Source: Marivivens sp. LCG002 (GTDB lineage Bacteria; Pseudomonadota; Alphaproteobacteria; Rhodobacterales; Rhodobacteraceae). Taken from it: a DNA stretch of 64,000 nt. Of the stretch, positions 58,232 through 64,000 are shown piece by piece; the first letter of the stretch is position 1, and each line of letters opens with the position of its first letter. Under the pieces are notes generated by a model, which worked only from the letters and a program-made list of their open reading frames with translations, did not search any database and had not been told where the DNA came from. A program made the translations under genes and the position numbers. Location of the stretch: NCBI RefSeq assembly GCF_030264275.1, contig NZ_CP127165.1, forward strand, positions 422,001-486,000. Reading direction: 5' to 3'.

Positions 58232-60756
58232 TCGCGGGCTCGCAGCACTTGAGCGGGTTTTGCACGCAGGGCTCTGAGGGCAAAACCGATGTTGGCAAGA
58301 AGGGTGGCACCAATGCCGCCCAAGATGATCCATAGCGCGTTCGACCAGATGACGGAATAGTCGCTTTCCATCACGAAATGGGTGACGGCCCATCCCCCCG
58401 TGGTTCCAGCGGCCAAGGCCACAAGTCCCGCAGCAGCACCGACCAACGCAGCCCGAAGGGCAAAGCTCTTGAGAATGCGCGCGCGTGTTGCGCCGATGGT
58501 CTTGAGCACGGCGCTTTCATATGTGCGCGCCTGTTGACCCGCCGAGGCTGCACCGATGAGCACCAAGAACCCTGTGACAAGGGTGGCAAGAGCACCGTAT
58601 CGCACGCCCGATGCGATCCCCTCGACCAGCACCATAGCTTGATCGATGGCATCACGGATGCGGATTGCGGTGATATTTGGATAGGCGCTTGCCAGATCCC
58701 GAAGGATCTGCGCTTCGGCTTCTTCTTCCGCATAGACCGTTGAAATCCAGCTGTGCGGAGCGCCGGCCAGAGCGTTGGCGTTGAAGAGCATGACAAAGCC
58801 CATGCCGCCTGTCTGGAATTCCACTTTGCGGAAACTGGTGATGGTCGCCGTGATTTCGCGCCCGAGCACGTTGACGGTGATGGTATCGCCGAGGTTCAGA
58901 CCGATTTCCAACGCCTCTTCTTCAGAAAATGAAAGCTGCGGCTCGCCTGTATAGCCCTCGGGCCACCACTCGCCTCGTGTGACGATTGTTCCCTCGGGGA
59001 GGGCGTCTGCATAGGTGATGCCGCGATCTCCGCGCACGACCCAGTGGCCGCCTGCGACCTCTTCTGCGGGGCGACCGTTGATCTGGGTCACCATGGCGCG
59101 GAGCATCGGCGCGCTTTCTACTTTGCTGACTTGCGGGTCGCCTTTGACGCGCTCCATAAAGCCATCGATCTGATCGGGCTGGATGTCGACAAAGAAATAG
59201 GACGGCGCAACATCGGGTAGCTCGTCGTCAAACGCCTGTCGTAGGTTCCCGTCGATCTGGCCGACCGCCGCAAGCACAGAGAGACCAAGCCCGAGCGAAA
59301 GAACGATCGAGGTCGCCTCGCTTCCCTTGGCACTGATCGAGCCGAACGCAAGTCGTAGGGCAGGGCGCCCGCGCGAGAACTTCATCGCGTATTTGGCGAG
59401 GCGGCGCAAAAGAATGGCCGAGAGCATCAAGGCGACCAAAGCGCCTGCAATCCCTGCGGCAGTCCAGAGCGTCAGGCGCGCCGTGCCCGAAAAGAGAACC
59501 GCAGTCGCCAAGAGCACGGCGATCAGCGCACCCGTTGTCAGCAGGGCAGGAACACGCGGCAAGGCGCGTCCGCTGTCCATCGCGTCCCGAAAGAGCGTCG
59601 CCGCGCGGATGTCTTCGGTGCGGGCCAGCGGCCAAAGGGTAAAGATCGCTGCGGTCAGAATGCCATAGATCGTCGCTTCGATCAGCGGCGCGGGATAAAG
59701 GCCGAATTCGGCGGGGATCGGCAAGTTCGCCGAAATCAGAGGGGCAAGCATCAGCGGAATAGCGGCGCCGAGGATCAAACCAATCACGATGCCGAGGATC
59801 GTCAAAGCTCCGATCTGGAGCGCATAGGTGAGGAAAACCGTCCGCCGCGTCGCGCCGAGTGTCTTGAGCGTGGCGATCACACCTGTCTTGCCTTGGAGAT
59901 AGGCGCGCACCGCTGCCGACACACCGACACCGCCCACGGCAAGGCCGGAAAGGCCGACAAGGATCAGAAACGATCCGATCCGGTCGACAAAACGGGCCGT
60001 GCTGCCCGCGCCGCGCCGCGCATCGCGCCAACGCACCCCTTCGCCTTCGAACTGGGTATCAACCTGCGCTTCAAGGGCGTCGAGGTCTGCGCCGTCAGGA
60101 AGATCAAGGCGATATTCGGTGTCGAAAAGAGTGCCTTCCGAAATAAGCCCCGAGTTTTCCAGAGCAGTTGTCCGCACGATCGTGCGCGGTCCGAGCCCGA
60201 AACCTGCCGACGAATTGTCGGGGTAACGCTCCAGTATGGCGGATAGAACGAACTCTTGTGTGCCGAGTTTGAACGTCTCTCCGACACTCAGACCCAGACG
60301 GTCCACTAGCACACGTTCCATCACGCCGCCGGGGCGGGTGCCGTCTCCATCAAGCGCATCGGCCAAAGGCATGTCGGGTGCAAGCGTGACACTGCCGATC
60401 AGCGGATAAAGGTCATCAACTGCCTGGACCTGCGTTAGGCCTCGCTCGGCCGATTGGCCTTCGCCGACAACGGCCATGGAACGGAAGTCGACGACCTCCG
60501 AGACGCGTTCGGAAATGCTTTCGAGAAAGGCACGCTCGTCCTCGCGGGCAAAGCGATAGGTGAATTGCGCCTCCGCATCGCCGCCGAGAAGCGCGGCCCC
60601 TTCGCGGGCAAGACCCGCACCGATAGAGGAACGGACGGTGCCGACGGCTGCGATGGCGGCCACACCAAGCGATAGGCAGGCCAGAAAAATGTAAAAGCCC
60701 CTAAGACCCCCGCGGAGTTCGCGGCGCGCAAAACGGGCAGCAATGGCAAGGCTCAT
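58228..60756 (-). CDS. ABC transporter permease, YbbP/FtsX-like
   Basis: 842 residues, ten predicted membrane helices: one at the N-terminus (FYIFLACLSLGVAAIAAVGT), three around 260-370, two near 410-450, one near 480, and three at the C-terminus. Two FtsX domains and two large periplasmic parts (~50-240 and ~510-690) give the YbbP architecture. These exporters are thought to move lipids or release lipoproteins, often beside TesA-like esterases, as here. Overlaps the ATPase gene by four bases. Confidence 0.9.
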   Translation of the reverse strand: MSLAIAARFARRELRGGLRGFYIFLACLSLGVAAIAAVGTVRSSIGAGLAREGAALLGGDAEAQFTYRFAREDERAFLESISERVSEVVDFRSMAVVGEGQSAERGLTQVQAVDDLYPLIGSVTLAPDMPLADALDGDGTRPGGVMERVLVDRLGLSVGETFKLGTQEFVLSAILERYPDNSSAGFGLGPRTIVRTTALENSGLISEGTLFDTEYRLDLPDGADLDALEAQVDTQFEGEGVRWRDARRGAGSTARFVDRIGSFLILVGLSGLAVGGVGVSAAVRAYLQGKTGVIATLKTLGATRRTVFLTYALQIGALTILGIVIGLILGAAIPLMLAPLISANLPIPAEFGLYPAPLIEATIYGILTAAIFTLWPLARTEDIRAATLFRDAMDSGRALPRVPALLTTGALIAVLLATAVLFSGTARLTLWTAAGIAGALVALMLSAILLRRLAKYAMKFSRGRPALRLAFGSISAKGSEATSIVLSLGLGLSVLAAVGQIDGNLRQAFDDELPDVAPSYFFVDIQPDQIDGFMERVKGDPQVSKVESAPMLRAMVTQINGRPAEEVAGGHWVVRGDRGITYADALPEGTIVTRGEWWPEGYTGEPQLSFSEEEALEIGLNLGDTITVNVLGREITATITSFRKVEFQTGGMGFVMLFNANALAGAPHSWISTVYAEEEAEAQILRDLASAYPNITAIRIRDAIDQAMVLVEGIASGVRYGALATLVTGFLVLIGAASAGQQARTYESAVLKTIGATRARILKSFALRAALVGAAAGLVALAAGTTGGWAVTHFVMESDYSVIWSNALWIILGGIGATLLANIGFALRALRAKPAQVLRARE

Positions 60757-61442
60757 GCTGCGACCTCGGCACCTGTTTCGATCCGGCCGTCGCGCAGACG
60801 CACCACGCGGTCACAGCGCTCGGCAAGCTCGGGGGCATGTGTGACCATGATCAGCGTCGCGCCATGACGGTCGCGCAGATCGAACAGCATATCCATGATT
60901 GCGCGGCCGTTGGTTTCGTCGAGATTGCCGGTCGGTTCGTCAGCAAGAAGGATGCGCGGGCGCGGCGCAGAGGCGCGTGCCAAGGCCACACGCTGTTGCT
61001 CGCCGCCCGACATCTGGCTTGGATAGTGACCTGCGCGGTGGCCAAGCCCGACAGCCTTGAGTTCGGCCTCGGCGCGCTCTAAGGCGTTCTCGATCCCCGC
61101 AAGTTCAAGCGGCGTCGCCACATTCTCGAGCGCGGTCATCGTCGGGATAAGGTGGAAAGATTGGAACACCACCCCCATATTGTCCCTACGGAAGAGAGCA
61201 AGCTGGTCCTCGTTCATCGTGGTGAGGTTTTGTCCCAACGCTGTGATCTGGCCGCCTGTGGCCTGTTCAAGGCCGCCCATGAGCATTAGGAGTGATGATT
61301 TCCCCGACCCGCTCGGGCCGATAAGACCAAGGGTTTCGCCTTCTAACACGTTCAAGGAAATGTCATGAAGAATATCTACGCGTCCTGCGTTACCCATGAG
61401 GGACAAGGATGCATTTGAAAGCGAAAGGATCGGGTTTGTCAT
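60753..61442 (-). CDS. ABC transporter ATPase, YbbA/LolD-like
   Basis: 229 residues. Walker [18 protein letters not shown]-loop [17 protein letters not shown], signature [14 protein letters not shown], Walker [14 protein letters not shown], and H-loop [12 protein letters not shown]. It drives the YbbP-like permease. The ATG at 61442 overlaps head-on the ATG of the esterase at 61441 (shared CATG), so each promoter must lie inside the other gene's 5' coding end. Confidence 0.93.
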   Translation of the reverse strand: MTNPILSLSNASLSLMGNAGRVDILHDISLNVLEGETLGLIGPSGSGKSSLLMLMGGLEQATGGQITALGQNLTTMNEDQLALFRRDNMGVVFQSFHLIPTMTALENVATPLELAGIENALERAEAELKAVGLGHRAGHYPSQMSGGEQQRVALARASAPRPRILLADEPTGNLDETNGRAIMDMLFDLRDRHGATLIMVTHAPELAERCDRVVRLRDGRIETGAEVAA

Positions 61443-62130
61443 GAAGGCTGCCTCGAAAATTCTTAATACTTTTGCATATGGGGCAATTGCGCCGCTTCGC
61501 AACCTGATCGTCGGTCTTCTTTTGGTTCCCGCCACGCTTCAGGCCGAAACGATCACGATTGCCGCACTGGGGGACAGTTTGACCGCAGGGTATGGACTTC
61601 CGCAGTCGGACGGTTTTGTGCCGCAACTTCAGGCGTGGCTCGATGCCAACGGCGTCGATGCGACTGTTTCGAACGCGGGGGTTTCGGGGGATACGACCGC
61701 AGGGGGGCTGTCGCGTGCGGATTGGACGCTGACCCCCGATGTAGATGCGATGATCGTGACGCTCGGCGGCAATGATTTCCTTCGGGGGATTGACCCCGAA
61801 AACAGCAAAGCCAACCTTTCGGCCATTCTTGCAAAGGGACAGTCGGCAGGGGTCGAGATGCTGCTTGTCGGGCTGACCGTCTCGTCGAACTATGGGCCCG
61901 AGTATCAAGCCGCATTCCAAGGGATGTATCCTGCACTCTCGCAAGAATTCGACGTGCCGTTGTTCCCCGACTTTTTCGCGGGAATGACTGAGGGGCGGGA
62001 TATGGCCGAAGCGCGCGCAACACTTCTCCAGGCCGACGGGATACACCCGAACAAAGAGGGTGTCGCTCTTATCGTCGAAGCCATCGGGCCTGCGGTTGCG
62101 GATTTGGCCGAGCGCGCTGCGAGCCGCTGA
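61441..62130 (+). CDS. SGNH-hydrolase esterase, TesA/arylesterase-like
   Basis: 229 residues. N-terminal signal-like segment (LRNLIVGLLLVPATLQAE), then blocks I (IAALGDSLTAGYGLPQSDGF, catalytic Ser), II (NAGVSGDTTAGGL), III (VTLGGNDFLRG) and V (DGIHPNKEG, Asp/His). Periplasmic arylesterase/thioesterase I. It is divergent from the YbbA-YbbP exporter, a common arrangement that suggests a shared lipid-related task. RBS AAGGA is ten bases before the ATG. Confidence 0.9.
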   Translation: MKAASKILNTFAYGAIAPLRNLIVGLLLVPATLQAETITIAALGDSLTAGYGLPQSDGFVPQLQAWLDANGVDATVSNAGVSGDTTAGGLSRADWTLTPDVDAMIVTLGGNDFLRGIDPENSKANLSAILAKGQSAGVEMLLVGLTVSSNYGPEYQAAFQGMYPALSQEFDVPLFPDFFAGMTEGRDMAEARATLLQADGIHPNKEGVALIVEAIGPAVADLAERAASR

Positions 62131-62135
62131 AAATG

Positions 62136-62163
62136 AAAAGGCCCGCTCGAAAGCGGGCCTTTT
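62136..62163. terminator. bidirectional terminator between esterase and cspA
   Basis: AAAGGCCCGCT-CGAA-AGCGGGCCTTT, 11-base stem, with A-run before and T-run after, serving both convergent genes. Confidence 0.9.
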
Positions 62164-62182
62164 GCATAGGATGTGCTCTGAC

Positions 62183-62389
62183 TTAGATCAGAACGAGGTT
62201 GATCGCGGATTCGCGACCGTCGCGGCCGGACTGAACCTCGAATTCAACTTTCTGGTTGTCTTTCAGACCCTGAAGGCCCGAACGCTCAACTGCAGAAATG
62301 TGGACGAAAATGTCCTTAGCGCCGCCTTCGGGGGCGATAAAGCCGTAGCCTTTGGTGGTGTTGAACCACTTAACGGTACCGGTGGCCAT
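62183..62389 (-). CDS. cspA: cold-shock-domain protein CspA family
   Basis: 68 residues, one cold-shock domain with RNP1 KGYGFIAP (Tyr in place of the usual Phe at the third position) and RNP2 DIFVHISAV. Binds single-stranded RNA/DNA and melts structures at low temperature. The upstream promoter TTGAAA-N17-TATCAT gives a ~110-base leader, as expected for cold-regulated csp mRNAs. No second domain, unlike some alphaproteobacterial Csp proteins. Confidence 0.95.
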   Translation of the reverse strand: MATGTVKWFNTTKGYGFIAPEGGAKDIFVHISAVERSGLQGLKDNQKVEFEVQSGRDGRESAINLVLI

Positions 62390-62508
62390 GATAGTGTCTC
62401 CAAGTAGTGTCCCGCTCGCACCATGCAGCGGATCGGCTCGTCATCTCAGGATCGTTTGACTGGGCCGGAAACGGAAACAGTATCGATAAAGGTAGAGTCG
62501 CAGTGAAT

Positions 62509-62537
62509 ATGATAGCGTTGTGACCCGTTTTTTTCAA
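62509..62537 (-). promoter_or_regulatory. sigma-70 promoter of cspA with ~110-base leader
   Basis: Minus strand TTGAAA (62532-62537), 17 bases, TATCAT (62509-62514). Start near 62502, leaving 112 bases before the ATG at 62389. A long leader is typical for cold-shock genes. Confidence 0.65.
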
Positions 62538-62612
62538 GTGGCATCGCAGAGTGCTTGACAGATCGCGGATTGCGGCGCATTGGCGAAAAATACCCCGAGG
62601 AGAAAGCGAAAA

Positions 62613-63590
62613 TTGAATCGCACCCCTCGGCCCTTCCTTCTTTCTGGTTCGCAAATGAGTATTCTCAGAACTTCGTCTGGTGACGTTTCCGTTGATCGAC
62701 GGCTGGACTATGCCGAGTTGATGTGCGCCGAAAACGATTTTGGTGCCGCATGCGAGATTTTGGAGGACGCAATGAGCCGCGTGCCCGATTGGGTTGCAGG
62801 CTGGGTGCGTCTGGGCGAAATCGCAACCAAAGCGGGAAAGTCCGATCTGGCGAAAGAGGCATTCGAAAAGGCGCTCGCGCTCGATCCCGCCGACCATTTC
62901 GGCGCATCGCTCAGGCTTGATCTGTTGCGGCCCGTATCACTGACCGACCGAAGCCCCGCCGCCCATGTGGCAAGTCTCTTCGATCAATATGCCGCCAAGT
63001 TCGAAACCTCTCTGGTGCAAAAGCTGGGATATCGTGTGCCCGAGCTTCTCGCCTCGGTTCTTCCCGAGCAGCTTGGCAAGGTGCTTGATTTGGGATGCGG
63101 AACGGGCCTCATGGGGCAAGCGATCGAAGGACGGTTCTCAGAAATCATCGGATATGATCTTTCCAATGGGATGCTCGCCGAGGCGCGGCGCAAAGGTATT
63201 TACCAGCGCCTCGAGCAAAAGGACCTTTTGGCGCTGGAGCTGACGGACGAGCGGTTTGATCTTATCGTTGCGGCGGATGTGTTCATCTATATCGGGGCGC
63301 TGGAGCGCGTTATTTCTTGGGTTGCGGATGCCTTGGCGCCCAACGGCATCTTTGCCTTTACCGTCGAAGAGGGGCACGAAAAGGGATATACGCTCCTTGA
63401 ATCCCACCGCTACGCGCATTCCGAGGTCTATCTGAGGGGGATGCTTGAAGCCGCAGGTTTCGGATCGTTTGAAATCCGCGCGACAACGCTCCGCAAGGAT
63501 CGTGGTGCCGATGTGCGTGGCCTTGTCGTGATTGCCCAAGGGGTTCGGCGCGCCCACGATTCCGCAGGGGAAGATTTCGAATTCGCGTAA
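62613..63590 (+). CDS. TPR-SAM methyltransferase
   Basis: 325 residues from a TTG at 62613, chosen because GAGGAG lies nine bases upstream; an ATG at 62655 (311 residues) is the alternative. Two TPR-like repeats near the N-terminus (YAELMCAENDFGAACEILED, LAKEAFEKALALDPADHFGA) are followed by a class I methyltransferase domain with the SAM loop VLDLGCGTGLMGQAI, acidic residue in IIGYDLSNGML and FDLIVAADVFIYIG. This domain pair resembles NDUFAF5/BioC-like or protein-arginine-type methyltransferases; the substrate is unknown. Its promoter region is shared with divergent cspA. Confidence 0.8.
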   Translation: MNRTPRPFLLSGSQMSILRTSSGDVSVDRRLDYAELMCAENDFGAACEILEDAMSRVPDWVAGWVRLGEIATKAGKSDLAKEAFEKALALDPADHFGASLRLDLLRPVSLTDRSPAAHVASLFDQYAAKFETSLVQKLGYRVPELLASVLPEQLGKVLDLGCGTGLMGQAIEGRFSEIIGYDLSNGMLAEARRKGIYQRLEQKDLLALELTDERFDLIVAADVFIYIGALERVISWVADALAPNGIFAFTVEEGHEKGYTLLESHRYAHSEVYLRGMLEAAGFGSFEIRATTLRKDRGADVRGLVVIAQGVRRAHDSAGEDFEFA

Positions 63591-63653
63591 CGGCTCTTGC
63601 GCCGTGCTCTTCTAAATATATATTGGAATTGAAATGTATTTTGAGAGGGCGCT

Positions 63654-64000
63654 ATGAGCGGATTGAAAGTGACCTGTCTGGATTGCGGTCAGGTGAACCG
63701 CGTCCCCGAAGACAAACTGGACGCAGGGCCGAAGTGTGCGGTCTGTGGTTCCAAACTGATCTCGGAAAAGGCTGTCGAGATTACCTTTGATACTTTGATG
63801 AAGGCGTCGCGATCGGACGATCTTCCTCTGGTCGTGGATTTCTGGGCCCCTTGGTGCGGCCCGTGCCGCATGATGGCCCCCGAGTTTTCGAAAGCCGCAG
63901 GCGCGCTCAAAGGCAAGGCGAGGCTGGTCAAAGTGAACACCGAAGCCGAGCAAAAAGCAGGGGCGAAATTCGGGATCAGGGGTATTCCGACGATGGTCAA
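63654..64000 (+). CDS. trxC: thioredoxin TrxC (5' part, cut by window end)
   Basis: The first 115 codons are present. An N-terminal zinc-binding module with two CxxC pairs (VTCLDCGQVN and CAVCGSKL) precedes the thioredoxin fold with active site FWAPWCGPCRMMAPEF and the cis-Pro region GIRGIPTMVK. This is the thioredoxin-2 architecture, a cytoplasmic reductant often induced by oxidative stress. The A/T-rich stretch at 63613-63645 may hold its promoter. The stop codon lies outside the window. Confidence 0.93.
   Translation, partial: MSGLKVTCLDCGQVNRVPEDKLDAGPKCAVCGSKLISEKAVEITFDTLMKASRSDDLPLVVDFWAPWCGPCRMMAPEFSKAAGALKGKARLVKVNTEAEQKAGAKFGIRGIPTMV

Noticed and set aside
1-64000. tRNA, rRNA, CRISPR arrays, insertion sequences, prophage or att sites
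   Set aside because: I looked for clover-leaf ends, short regular repeats, transposase or integrase motifs and found none.

Overview
The window looks like chromosomal DNA of a Rhodobacterales bacterium (Alphaproteobacteria): about 60% GC, dense co-directional operons, and alphaproteobacterial housekeeping genes (leuA, nadE, a ~440-residue GluRS, TrxC). The genus cannot be fixed from the sequence. About 45 kb (1-45559) is one flagellar and chemotaxis locus. Its content and order match, from memory, the Fla1 system of Rhodobacter (Cereibacter) sphaeroides: FliD, FliS, FliA, FlgM, FleQ/FleT, a flagellum-linked RpoN, SltF, a MotF-like protein, FlgT, FlgP and the split CheA3/CheA4 kinase. The FlaF/FlbT/CtrA-type flagellar genes usual in alphaproteobacteria are not seen.

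Layout. 1-2574 (+): end of flgL, sltF, and fleQ, a sigma-54 activator with a HTH. 2593-6175 (-): fliD-motB-motA with a PomA/PomB-like stator. 6379-9381 (+): flagellin fliC and rpoN. 9409-18244 (-): a PDZ membrane protein, a MotF-like protein, a small membrane protein, then flhB-fliRQPONMLKJ. 18241-24452 (-): fliIHGFE and fleT, an activator without a HTH. 24840-35281 (+): unknown small gene, cheA4-cheR-cheB-cheW-tlpT-cheY6-cheA3, encoding a soluble chemosensory array. 35390-38937: fliS and small genes, a second FliL-like gene, a nitrile-hydratase-like (NHLP) protein, a Sel1 protein, a SwrB/DUF2802-like protein and flgM. 38974-41332 (-): flgA-flgT-flgP. 41533-45559 (+): flhA, a degenerate flhF, fliA.

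Regulation can be read from the DNA. Near-perfect sigma-54 -24/-12 elements (TGGCAY-N5-TTGC) precede motA, motF, fliK, fleT, flgP and flhA, with weaker ones before fliO and fliA. Sigma-28-like elements (TAA-N15-GCCGTT type) precede fliC, fliS and flgM, with weaker matches before the chemotaxis operon and tlpT. This fits a cascade in which FleQ/FleT with RpoN turn on structural genes and FliA/FlgM then controls late genes.

45572-64000 is ordinary chromosome: an unknown protein, an MBL hydrolase, leuA with a leucine-rich leader peptide and attenuator-like structures, an SDR, an exported protein of 18 exact 23-residue MORN repeats, nadE, a 2OG-Fe(II) oxygenase, wrbA, a DUF1801 protein, a Tat-exported MBL hydrolase, gltX, a GGCT-like protein, a YbbAP-like ABC exporter divergent from an SGNH esterase, cspA, a TPR-methyltransferase and the start of trxC. 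I saw no rRNA, tRNA, CRISPR, insertion sequence or prophage.

The most unusual items are the leuA leader with an alternative pairing to the pre-RBS region; a soluble chemoreceptor with an AT-hook-like N-terminus and no ParA-type ppfA gene beside it; a CheA3 protein whose middle looks like a decayed CheA catalytic core; the NHLP-like protein in a flagellar locus; the FlhF-like protein with eroded GTPase motifs; and the NPQH variant in FlhB.
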